From NCBI GenBank assembly GCA_913055925.1, contig CAJXLH010000112.1, forward strand, positions 1-8,273: a stretch of 8,273 bases of DNA, written 5' to 3'. The stretch's first letter is position 1. Each line of letters starts with the position of its first letter. Source of the stretch: an uncultured Maritalea sp. (GTDB lineage Bacteria > Pseudomonadota > Alphaproteobacteria > Rhizobiales > Devosiaceae). Positions 1 to 5,713 of the stretch are shown one piece after another. The position numbers and the translations under genes were made by a program. Below the pieces are notes generated by a model. That model did not search any database and was not told the origin of the DNA. It saw only the letters and a program-made list of their open reading frames with translations.

Positions 1-1
1 G

Positions 2-160
2 GATATCGCCCCGCCGGTGAACACCTTCCCACACGACGATGTCACGGCCGAACCGCTGAACCGGTGGCGTTCACATGCCTACCTGCTCTTTGGCAACTGG
101 ATCAACCAAATGTATCAGGGCACACCGTTCGATCTGAACGATTTGGGTAAATCGGAATAA
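2..160 (+). CDS. metA: Homoserine O-acyltransferase MetA, C-terminal end (partial, 5' end outside window)
   Basis: The open frame runs from base 2 to the TAA at 158-160 and gives 52 residues. It contains NRWRSHAYLLFGNWINQMYQ followed by TPFDL, the conserved C-terminal signature of the MetA family. The spacing also fits: a Pro/Asp-rich stretch (NTFPHDD) precedes the Asn-Arg-Trp-Arg-Ser-His block. MetA proteins activate L-homoserine by acylating its hydroxyl group, with a succinyl or acetyl donor, in the first committed step of methionine biosynthesis in the cytoplasm. The residues that decide between acetyl-CoA and succinyl-CoA lie upstream of this window, so the donor cannot be read here; many alphaproteobacterial members use acetyl-CoA. 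The gene converges on the rimB-rimK fusion gene, with a shared hairpin terminator between them. Confidence 0.9.
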   Translation, partial: DIAPPVNTFPHDDVTAEPLNRWRSHAYLLFGNWINQMYQGTPFDLNDLGKSE

Positions 161-161
161 C

Positions 162-199
162 AAAAAAAGCGGGAGCCAATGCACTCCCGCTTAATTCTT
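162..199. terminator. Bidirectional intrinsic terminator between metA and the rimK-type gene
   Basis: A perfect 9-bp stem (AAGCGGGAG at 167-175 with CTCCCGCTT at 184-192) closes an 8-base loop. Seven A residues lie at 162-168, so a minus-strand transcript has a run of U right after the stem: a strong rho-independent terminator for the rimB-rimK fusion gene, whose stop is at 218. In the + direction the stem is followed by the weaker TTAATTCTT, which can serve metA, whose stop lies 6 bases before the stem. The convergent arrangement fits a shared terminator. Confidence 0.85.
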
Positions 200-217
200 C
201 CAAGAAAAGGCAATGCG

Positions 218-1588
218 TTACTGATGCGCTGATGCGCGAACCTTGGATTCGATGAATTCGATCATCATACCCGCAATGTCTTTCTTGGTCGCGGTTTCGA
301 CACCTTGCAACCCAGGTGAAGAGTTCACCTCAAGAACCTTCGGGCCGGTTTTACTCTCCAAAATGTCGACGCCAGCGACAGACAAACCAAGTTGCTTCGC
401 TGCGCGGCGCGCAACAGTACGCACTTCCTTCGAAATACGAACAGATTTCGCAGTGCCGCCCCGGTGTAGATTTGATCGAAACTCACCTTCTTGTGCCTGA
501 CGCTTAATAGCGCCAACAACCTTGTTGCCGATCACCAAGCATCGCGTGTCCGCACCAGCCGCTTCAGCCACAAACTCTTGAATCAAGAAGTTGGCGTCCA
601 AACCACGGAACGCATCCACCAAGCTTTCGGACGCTTTTTTAGTCTCCGCGAGCACCACGCCGCGCCCTTGCGTCGACGACAACAGCTTCACAACGGCTGG
701 CGCACCGCCGACCAGTTCGATCAGATGTTTTGTATCTTTAGGTGAGTGCGCAAATGCAGTCACTGGCGTGCCAATTTTTTCCCCAGCCCAAATCTGGTGA
801 GCCAACAACTTGTCGCGCGACGCGCCAATCGCCTCTGCCTTGTTCAGGCAAAACGCGCCGGTGTTGGCAAACTGACGCAAAACCGCCATGCCATATTCAG
901 TCGTTGAAGCCCCAATGCGCGGGATGATGGCATCAAAGCGCGGCAATGGCGCACCGTCATAGTGCACCTCTGACACAATGCCACCCATCTTGAGATAGCA
1001 GCGTGTCGTGTTGATCACTGTGATGGTGTGGCCGCGCAACTCAGCCGCTTCCACAATCCGTTTGCTCGAATAATTCTCCGGCTCACGCGACATCAGCGCA
1101 ATTGAAAGCGGGCGCCGCACTTCGGCAGCGACCTTTTTCACCCGATAACCGTCATAATTCAATACGGGCTGCACGCAAGACGCGTTGGCATCAACATACA
1201 TGTCTGCTTCAATGGCGGAACGGCCGAGCAGCATGCGATAGACCATGTTTTCCCGGTTGGTCAGCGTTACTTCCGCTGTCCATTTCCGTTCGCCCATCGC
1301 AAGTTCTGTCTCAATCACATAGCGCAGCTCAACTTCGCCATTGGAGCTGGTGACATTGCGTCGATCAACAATCGGCGCTGTGCACGACACTTCCAAATTC
1401 GGTTCTTCTGGATCGGGATGCACAATAAAGCGCGCGAAATGCTTGCCATCCTCTTCAAACGTCACAATGTCTGAAGCGTGCAAAGCTGATGTTTTCGCGC
1501 CTGTATCAATTTTTGCTTTTATCGCAGAAAGCTTGAGCTGCGGCAGTGCCAGCCATTCTTCCCACCCCAATGTAAATGCAGTTTGCAT
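218..1588 (-). CDS. RimB-RimK fusion: retropepsin-like domain plus ATP-grasp alpha-L-glutamate ligase
   Basis: The product has 456 residues and two domains. Residues about 5-145 match the 'ATP-dependent zinc protease'/RimB family (PF05618): AIKAKIDTGAKTSALHA with the aspartic-protease-like DTGA at 28-31, then VTLTNRENM and MLLGRSAI near 107-126. Residues about 160-450 match RimK closely: SREPENYSSKRI, FDAIIPRIGAS, RDKL near 258-261, VGGAPAVVKL, the glycine-rich nucleotide loop STQGRG (305-310), FRSNLHRGG (370-378), and the metal-binding end GVDIL...VLEVNSSPGL (406-427). RimK ligases add glutamate to the C-terminus of ribosomal protein S6, and some members add other alpha-linked residues. RimB is a separate protein in pseudomonads and works with RimK there, so the fusion suggests one polypeptide that makes and trims or regulates the modification. 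That is inference. The ATG at 1588 has AGGAG at 1595-1599, 6 bases upstream. E. coli RimK has about 300 residues, so the extra length equals the N-terminal domain. The true substrate is unproven. Confidence 0.88.
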   Translation of the reverse strand: MQTAFTLGWEEWLALPQLKLSAIKAKIDTGAKTSALHASDIVTFEEDGKHFARFIVHPDPEEPNLEVSCTAPIVDRRNVTSSNGEVELRYVIETELAMGERKWTAEVTLTNRENMVYRMLLGRSAIEADMYVDANASCVQPVLNYDGYRVKKVAAEVRRPLSIALMSREPENYSSKRIVEAAELRGHTITVINTTRCYLKMGGIVSEVHYDGAPLPRFDAIIPRIGASTTEYGMAVLRQFANTGAFCLNKAEAIGASRDKLLAHQIWAGEKIGTPVTAFAHSPKDTKHLIELVGGAPAVVKLLSSTQGRGVVLAETKKASESLVDAFRGLDANFLIQEFVAEAAGADTRCLVIGNKVVGAIKRQAQEGEFRSNLHRGGTAKSVRISKEVRTVARRAAKQLGLSVAGVDILESKTGPKVLEVNSSPGLQGVETATKKDIAGMMIEFIESKVRASAHQ

Positions 1589-1625
1589 TCCCTACTCCTA
1601 AAAGAGTGTCTTGTTTTTTCGCCCT

Positions 1626-1654
1626 ATTATCAGCCTTCACTATGAAAGCAACAA
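1626..1654 (-). promoter_or_regulatory. Candidate sigma70-type promoter for the rimB-rimK fusion gene
   Basis: Read on the minus strand, TTGTTG (1649-1654) is followed after 17 bases by GATAAT (1626-1631). The -10 matches the consensus at 5 of 6 positions; the -35 is weaker. Transcription would begin about 30 bases before the ATG at 1588, leaving room for the AGGAG ribosome binding site. Assigned by motif only. Confidence 0.35.
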
Positions 1655-1793
1655 AATAGTCACGCGCCGATTTGCCATTTATGCCCAATAAATCGCTGCG
1701 AACACATGACAATTCATTTTCTCAATCGAATTCGCGACGAACCGCTACCCTGCAACGGAACCAACACAGATTGCAAATTTGTGATGGCGAAGC

Positions 1794-1821
1794 TTGCATT
1801 TATATCTAAACGATATATATA
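1794..1821 (+). promoter_or_regulatory. Candidate promoter of the hydrolase-padR operon
   Basis: TTGCAT (1794-1799) and TATATA (1816-1821) are separated by 16 bases. This is a plausible -35/-10 pair placing the transcript start near 1828, about 30 bases before the hydrolase ATG. The spacer and -10 are covered by the first ATATC-N5-GATAT dyad and the start region by the second, which is where a repressor would act. Confidence 0.4.
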
Positions 1822-1841
1822 GATACATATCTATTGGATAT
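1801..1841. promoter_or_regulatory. Tandem operator-like dyads ATATC-N5-GATAT (x2), probable PadR binding sites
   Basis: Two perfect inverted repeats with the same arms and spacer length occur 25 bases apart. The first is TATATC (1801-1806) TAAAC GATATA (1812-1817); the second is ATATC (1827-1831) TATTG GATAT (1837-1841). A further perfect dyad, ATAGAT-ACAT-ATCTAT (1819-1834), bridges them. All lie just upstream of the hydrolase start at 1860, in an operon that also encodes a PadR-family regulator. PadR dimers bind AT-rich dyads and usually repress their own operon. The match between this regulator and these sites is inferred from position. The region is AT-rich, so chance palindromes are possible, but the repeated spacing argues for function. 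Confidence 0.55.
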
Positions 1842-1859
1842 ATACACGAGACTCTTAAG

Positions 1860-3041
1860 ATGAAAAAATGGATATGGATCGTCACACCGGTCGTAGCGCT
1901 AGTGCTTGGCATCATGGCGCTTTTTGCCTACCTAACACCCGCCCTACCAACGCCTTCTGGCCCATACCTTGTGGGCTATGACCGTTTTGCCGTTGAAAAA
2001 GGAGAGCGCTGGGTGGACGTGCAAGCGTTCTATCCTGCCGCCGCGAAGTCAAATCAGCAACTAGAGGCCATGCCTTCCGATTTGGCGGAGCAGTTGGCGC
2101 TCAGCTTCGGCGCACCGCACGCTGCGATGATCGACGAACGCGAGATCCCCGCCTATATCCAAGCACCTATAAAGCCCGGATCACATCCTGTTTTGATGTT
2201 CAACCATGGCCACGGCATGTTCGCGACGCAAAACTCTCACCAAGTCCTCGAACTGGTCAGCCACGGTTACATCGTTTTGGCACTCAATCACCCAGGCCAT
2301 AGCTTGCTGAGCAAAAATGGCAACCAAATCGCAACCCGAGGCGTGGGCATTGCTAACTACACCTCAGAAGAGGCCTCAACATTGTTGCAGCGTCAGGTCA
2401 AGGGCAACGACGACCTACGCGCCGCCACGTCCCGCGACGAATGGATGACTGTGATGGAAGGCATCCAAAAAGATGCGTTTTACGACATTGTCGACCAGTT
2501 CCCGGAGTGGATCGCGAACAACCAGTTGGTGCTCGACGCACTTCCAGACATACAATCCGGTGCCATCAAATCAGCACTCGCCGCAAACATGGACCTTAAT
2601 CGCATCGCCTATTTCGGTCACTCGTTCGGTGGTGCGGTCGCAACCCATATGGGCATGCAAGATAGCCGCGTCAAAGCCGCATATAATATGGACGGCCCTG
2701 TGTTCACATGGTCACTCACCCAAAACCCATCCGCGCAATTTTGCTTCGCTTATGCAAACGCATCCAACCAAGAAAATGTGGCGCTTGATTTCTCTTGGGC
2801 GAACCAACAAATCGCCAAGTCTGTGGCAGGTTGCGAAACCGTCTTCGACGGTGCAGCGCACATGAACTTTAGCGATCTGAACGAAATGTCGTTCCTGCGC
2901 TGGCTGAACCTATTAGGCCCCATTGATGGCACCAAAATGCGCAATAATCTCAACGCATCCCTGCTCAGCTTTTTCGATCAGCACTTGCGCAATGGCGCTG
3001 CAATGCCCAAGCTAGACGGCACCGAAATGATTCAACACTAG
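1860..3041 (+). CDS. Membrane-anchored alpha/beta hydrolase, PAF-acetylhydrolase-like
   Basis: The product has 393 residues. An N-terminal KKW start and a hydrophobic stretch at about residues 4-25 look like an uncleaved signal anchor, placing the catalytic domain outside the inner membrane. The fold is an alpha/beta hydrolase: PVLMFNHGHGMF (110-121) is the oxyanion-hole strand-turn, GHSFGG (253-258) carries the nucleophile Ser255, Asp278 in YNMDGP is the likely acid, and His334 in AAHMNFSD is the likely base. Ser in GHSFGG, Asp in a strand ending MDG, and His before an F-S/T-D motif is the arrangement of platelet-activating-factor acetylhydrolases (PF03403) and related bacterial esterases or lipases. 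The substrate is unknown; an acyl ester or small lipid is likely. The frame also extends upstream to a TTG at 1794, but that stretch is AT-rich operator DNA. The ATG at 1860 has a weak ACGAGA about 8 bases upstream and directly starts a membrane anchor, so it was chosen. The padR gene follows after 6 bases. Confidence 0.8.
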   Translation: MKKWIWIVTPVVALVLGIMALFAYLTPALPTPSGPYLVGYDRFAVEKGERWVDVQAFYPAAAKSNQQLEAMPSDLAEQLALSFGAPHAAMIDEREIPAYIQAPIKPGSHPVLMFNHGHGMFATQNSHQVLELVSHGYIVLALNHPGHSLLSKNGNQIATRGVGIANYTSEEASTLLQRQVKGNDDLRAATSRDEWMTVMEGIQKDAFYDIVDQFPEWIANNQLVLDALPDIQSGAIKSALAANMDLNRIAYFGHSFGGAVATHMGMQDSRVKAAYNMDGPVFTWSLTQNPSAQFCFAYANASNQENVALDFSWANQQIAKSVAGCETVFDGAAHMNFSDLNEMSFLRWLNLLGPIDGTKMRNNLNASLLSFFDQHLRNGAAMPKLDGTEMIQH

Positions 3042-3047
3042 GCGCAC

Positions 3048-3590
3048 ATGCAGGACAAAATCATACTCGGCCTCTTGGCCTTCCAAGAGGCCAGCCTTTA
3101 TGACCTGAAAAAGACAATGGAGCAGTCCACGGCGATGTTTTACAACACATCGATCGGCTCCATTCACCCTGCCTTACAAAAGCTGGAAAAACAGGGGTTT
3201 GTGACCACCCGCGAAGAAGCCACCGGCAAGCGCAAGAAAAAAGTCTACAAGCGCACCCCTGCTGGAGCCGAAGCCTTTCAAACATGGATCAGCGAACCCG
3301 TCGCAGAGTTCAAAACCCGCGACGAAGCCATGCTGCGCTTATTCTACTTTGGCCACATCGAAGGCGACGTCACACCGCATATCCAGCTCTATATCGACGA
3401 AGCCGATCAATGGATTGGGCTCCTACAGTCGATGCTCGATGCGGTCGATCTTTCCCAAGTCCCCGACAACCTCCAAAAAATTGCCTTTTTCCAAATGGCC
3501 ACAATGCGCTACGGCCTCGACAATATTAAGTTTGGTCAAAACTGGTACAAACAGCTTTTGAAAGACTACCAGGCAGCCGATTTAGACTAA
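3048..3590 (+). CDS. PadR-family transcriptional regulator
   Basis: The product has 180 residues. Residues 1-80 form the PadR winged helix: ILGLLAFQEASLYDLKKTME, the recognition-helix region NTSIGSIHPALQKLEKQGFV (33-52), and the wing with the basic GKRKKKVYKRTPAG (60-73). Residues about 90-175 are a mostly helical C-terminal part like the PF10400 domain of PadR/AphA-type regulators, which forms the dimer interface. PadR proteins are usually repressors that release DNA when they bind a small aromatic or lipophilic ligand. The gene starts 6 bases after the hydrolase stop, and AGG at 3040-3042 overlaps that stop, so the two are probably co-transcribed and translationally coupled. The dyads at 1801-1841 are the best candidate target. 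The ligand is not known; a compound handled by the hydrolase would be a reasonable guess. The last 9 bases overlap the convergent DUF2087 gene. Confidence 0.88.
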   Translation: MQDKIILGLLAFQEASLYDLKKTMEQSTAMFYNTSIGSIHPALQKLEKQGFVTTREEATGKRKKKVYKRTPAGAEAFQTWISEPVAEFKTRDEAMLRLFYFGHIEGDVTPHIQLYIDEADQWIGLLQSMLDAVDLSQVPDNLQKIAFFQMATMRYGLDNIKFGQNWYKQLLKDYQAADLD

Positions 3591-4127
3591 CGCACGTCGC
3601 TCCATCACCCGCCGGATCAGCTCCAGCGCCTCAGCGGGCGGTTTTTGTTCAATCCGCCAATATTCCGAGCCATCCTTTTTGCGTTCCAGCATCTCATAGC
3701 CGATCATAATTCGACGCAATGTCGCCGGGTCTTTAAAGGCGTGCGCGGTGTTTAGACATTCGTTGACTTGCTTTTCATGAAGCGCTTTGCCAGATGGAAT
3801 TGCTGACCACAGCACCCACAACACAGTCTTTTGCACTTTGCTGCGGGATGGCCATTGCCTAAGTACGCCATCTGCGGAGAATTGGTTGAGACAGCGCTCC
3901 ACCAGTGCAAAATCTATCGCCTCATTCGGTGTTGCCTCGTTCAATCGAGCCGCCGATTTGTGCGACGCCCGCAAATGCTGAAAATTGCGATATCCATTGG
4001 CTTTGGCGATGAGATTAAGCATCCGCACATGACTGAGCGGTTGATCATTTTGTTCAAGTTGTTTGGTAAGTGCGCGCGAGAATTGGGAAATATCATCCGC
4101 AACAAGCGGAATAGTTTGTTTTGACAT
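3582..4127 (-). CDS. DUF2087-family protein
   Basis: The product has 181 residues with the chosen start. Residues about 78-160 match DUF2087 (PF09860): LNQFSADGVLRQWPSRSKVQ, the HEKQVNECLNT helix (117-127), DPATLRRIMIGYEMLERKKD (133-152) and SEYWRI. This looks like a compact winged-helix-like module that is often found in uncharacterised proteins or fused to regulators. Residues 1-55 resemble the short N-terminal segment found beside DUF2087 or glyoxalase-like proteins: PLSHVRMLNLIAKANGYRNF (30-49). Its role is not established, and DNA binding is only a guess. The frame stays open upstream to a TTG at 4301 and includes an ATG at 4139. The ATG at 4127 is preferred because GGA lies 7 bases upstream and MSKQTIPLVADD looks like a natural beginning. 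The stop overlaps the padR stop on the other strand by 9 bases. The exporter gene lies 179 bases upstream on the same strand. Confidence 0.75.
   Translation of the reverse strand: MSKQTIPLVADDISQFSRALTKQLEQNDQPLSHVRMLNLIAKANGYRNFQHLRASHKSAARLNEATPNEAIDFALVERCLNQFSADGVLRQWPSRSKVQKTVLWVLWSAIPSGKALHEKQVNECLNTAHAFKDPATLRRIMIGYEMLERKKDGSEYWRIEQKPPAEALELIRRVMERRALV
3609..3646 (+). terminator. Weak candidate terminator for the hydrolase-padR operon, inside the opposite gene
   Basis: CCGCC (3609-3613) can pair with GGCGG (3637-3641), followed at once by TTTTT (3642-3646). It lies 18 bases after the padR stop and within the 3' coding part of the convergent DUF2087 gene. The loop is long (23 bases) and the stem only 5 bp, so this is a tentative call. 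It is the only U-tract-backed structure near the end of the operon. Confidence 0.3.
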
Positions 4128-4306
4128 TTTGACATCCATATTAGCCGTTGATGTCGTTGGTCGCTGACTTAACGAACTGGCATTGAAAGGTGTCTTTAAT
4201 GCAAGTTTTGAAATGAACGCATTTAGCAATCCAAATTGGATCAGCGACGCCTCGGCTGCGCTCGGCCACCCCAAAGCTATCACAGTTGATTGAAGCTGCA
4301 AGCGGA

Positions 4307-5215
4307 TTATTGCTTTGTGTTCACAAACCCGGCGGCCCTTAACGCTGGTTTACTGGTCACCAAATAAATCGCCAGTATGATGATCGGTAGCGCCAAAACC
4401 TGATTAAACGCCAACTCTTCGCCCAAAAAGGCGATTCCCACAATCGCCCCACCCACCGGCACGGCGAAATTGATCTGCGACATTTGTTTGGCTTCGATAC
4501 GGTTCATCAAAAAGAAGTAGATCAACATAGCCAATGCTGTCGGGATTAACCCGAGGAAAATGACGGCTGAAATGCCAACCGTACTTGGCGTCGGCAACGC
4601 TCCAAAATCCACCACCAACAGTGCCCAAATTGTGATCGCCAGCGTACCCATCAACATCGAGCCAGCAGCCATTTCGATTGGCTTTCGTTTTGGCAGGGTT
4701 TTCACAATCACGGTTGTTGCAGCATAACAAAGTGCCGCCGCCGTCAACGCCAATTGACCCAACAAATCCAAACCAAGAGATGACAAGGCATCAACGCCAA
4801 ACAAAATGACAACGCCGACATACCCCACAAAGACGCCGATCAGAGAACGCTTCGTCAACTTTTCAGCCTCGATCCAAAAGTGCGCCATAACCACCGTCGA
4901 AATTGGTCCAACGCCCATCAATATGGCGGCGAGGCTACTCGACACGTAAAGCTCACCGTAAGTAATCAGGAAGAAGGGTATGGCGTTGCCCAAAATGCCA
5001 GTTACGGCATAAGCTGTAAGTGCATTTCGCGTCAGCTTAAGCCGCACACCCTGCAGCCACATCACACTGCCTAGCACCAATGTGGCAATGCTCAATCGTC
5101 CGAGCACCAACATGGTTGGATCAATCGTTTCAACACCAATTTTGATAATCGCGTAAGACGAACTCCAAATCGCGGCTAATAATAGCCACAGTCCGACATT
5201 GATGAAGCGATCCAT
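4307..5215 (-). CDS. EamA/DMT-family transporter (RhaT-like)
   Basis: The product has 302 residues, the usual length for the family, with two EamA repeats of about five helices each. Helices lie at roughly 6-26, 35-54, 66-88, 93-113, 124-141, 148-171, 181-202, 212-236, 246-264 and 270-288. Family marks are WSSSYAIIKIG near the first helix, GRLSIA in the second, the ISTVVMAHFWIEAEKLT end of the fourth, and the matching AVPVGGAIVGIAFLGEEL (251-268) in the second repeat. DMT proteins sit in the inner membrane and usually export amino acids, nucleosides or other metabolites by proton antiport, or take up some solutes; the substrate cannot be read from sequence. The ATG at 5215 has a weak GAGAG about 5 bases upstream. 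It is probably transcribed from its own promoter in the dyad-rich spacer upstream. The DUF2087 gene downstream may be in the same transcript. Confidence 0.9.
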   Translation of the reverse strand: MDRFINVGLWLLLAAIWSSSYAIIKIGVETIDPTMLVLGRLSIATLVLGSVMWLQGVRLKLTRNALTAYAVTGILGNAIPFFLITYGELYVSSSLAAILMGVGPISTVVMAHFWIEAEKLTKRSLIGVFVGYVGVVILFGVDALSSLGLDLLGQLALTAAALCYAATTVIVKTLPKRKPIEMAAGSMLMGTLAITIWALLVVDFGALPTPSTVGISAVIFLGLIPTALAMLIYFFLMNRIEAKQMSQINFAVPVGGAIVGIAFLGEELAFNQVLALPIIILAIYLVTSKPALRAAGFVNTKQ

Positions 5216-5240
5216 TGCACTCTCAACTCATTTCTAAAAA

Positions 5241-5277
5241 ACATACCAACAATAGCCTGCTATACAAAATGTAGCAA
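5241..5277 (-). promoter_or_regulatory. Candidate promoter and overlapping dyad for the DMT transporter gene
   Basis: On the minus strand TTGCTA lies 17 bases before TATTGT, a modest match to a sigma70 promoter, 30-60 bases upstream of the transporter ATG. The dyad TGCTA (5258-5262) N9 TAGCA (5272-5276) covers the -35 and spacer, so a dimeric regulator could bind here. The regulator is unknown. Confidence 0.3.
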
Positions 5278-5304
5278 CCTAATGCACACATTCTTTTTTT
5301 GTCT

Positions 5305-5318
5305 AACATCGACATGTT
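5305..5318. repeat. Inverted repeat AACAT-CGAC-ATGTT
   Basis: A perfect 5-bp dyad with a 4-base spacer in the spacer upstream of the transporter gene. It is followed directly by the 8-base palindrome GCACGTGC (5319-5326). Possibly an operator, but it is short enough to occur by chance. Confidence 0.3.
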
Positions 5319-5329
5319 GCACGTGCCAT

Positions 5330-5346
5330 TTTTGACCTAGTCAAAA
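5330..5346. promoter_or_regulatory. Perfect 17-base palindrome TTTTGAC-CTA-GTCAAAA
   Basis: Two perfect 7-base arms flank a 3-base centre, about 115 bases upstream of the transporter start and 110 bases past the yjhX-like stop. No U tract follows on either strand, so a terminator is unlikely. It looks like a binding site for a dimeric regulator, or it could supply a TTGACT -35 element on the minus strand. Function unknown. Confidence 0.4.
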
Positions 5347-5411
5347 CCAAATCAATTGAATCAGTTTGTGAAGGCGGTGAATCAAACTCCGAACATTTGC
5401 CACCAAGCAAT

Positions 5412-5447
5412 TGATGTGACTCATGATTTTTTTCACGAGCCACATCA
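5412..5447 (-). terminator. 3' hairpin after the yjhX-like gene, pairing best as minus-strand RNA
   Basis: Arms 5412-5426 and 5433-5447 form a 15-bp stem around six A residues in the minus-strand transcript. Two positions are A-C mismatches in + strand RNA but G.U wobbles in minus-strand RNA, so the structure belongs to the minus strand. It starts 8 bases after the stop of the yjhX-like gene (5456). No U tract follows, so it is more likely a 3'-end stabilising or rho-dependent structure than a classic intrinsic terminator. Confidence 0.5.
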
Positions 5448-5455
5448 TTTCTGTT

Positions 5456-5713
5456 TCACCGATTATCGAACTGGGGGCGTACCGCCACAATGCCGGCTTT
5501 GGTGATACGATATGGTTTCCCACCTTGTGATTTGATGAAACCACGCTTTTTCAAACGATTGAAAACGCTCAATTTGCAATCGGTCAGCACATAGCCTTCC
5601 CGGTTGAAACAGGTGACAGCGGTCACTTTACCATGTTGATTGCGCTCATACTTAATCGCGCCGCCTTGCGACAGCACATGCAACACACGTTGCTCTAATT
5701 TGGAAATATTCAA
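5456..5713 (-). CDS. yjhX: YjhX/TopAI-family toxin-like small protein
   Basis: With a TTG start at 5713 the product is 85 residues (MNISKLEQRVLHVL...), the same length as E. coli YjhX. It keeps family signatures along its whole length: LEQRVLHVLSQGG (6-18), GKVTAVTCFNREG (28-40), DCKLSVFNRLKKRGFIKS (45-62), GKPYRIT (65-71) and the C-terminal end VRPQFDNR. The frame can be extended six codons upstream to another TTG, but those residues have no counterpart in the family. GAG lies 8 bases before the 5713 TTG. E. coli YjhX (TopAI) is reported as a toxin acting on DNA topoisomerase I, neutralised by the adjacent YjhQ acetyltransferase. No acetyltransferase is encoded beside this gene, so it is either a solitary toxin homologue or a protein with a different role. 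A hairpin follows its stop. Confidence 0.85.
   Translation of the reverse strand: MNISKLEQRVLHVLSQGGAIKYERNQHGKVTAVTCFNREGYVLTDCKLSVFNRLKKRGFIKSQGGKPYRITKAGIVAVRPQFDNR

Noticed and set aside
1794..1859. Upstream extension of the hydrolase gene to a TTG start at 1794
   Set aside because: The extra 22 codons are AT-rich operator-like DNA and encode no sensible signal sequence; the ATG at 1860 directly begins a typical membrane anchor.
2473..2865. 130-residue open frame inside the hydrolase gene, same strand
   Set aside because: It is a shadow of the hydrolase gene with no family resemblance; the hydrolase frame carries the catalytic triad.
4251..4266. CTCGGC-TGCG-CTCGGC short direct repeat
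   Set aside because: A single small copy in the window; not enough to call a repeat family or insertion footprint.
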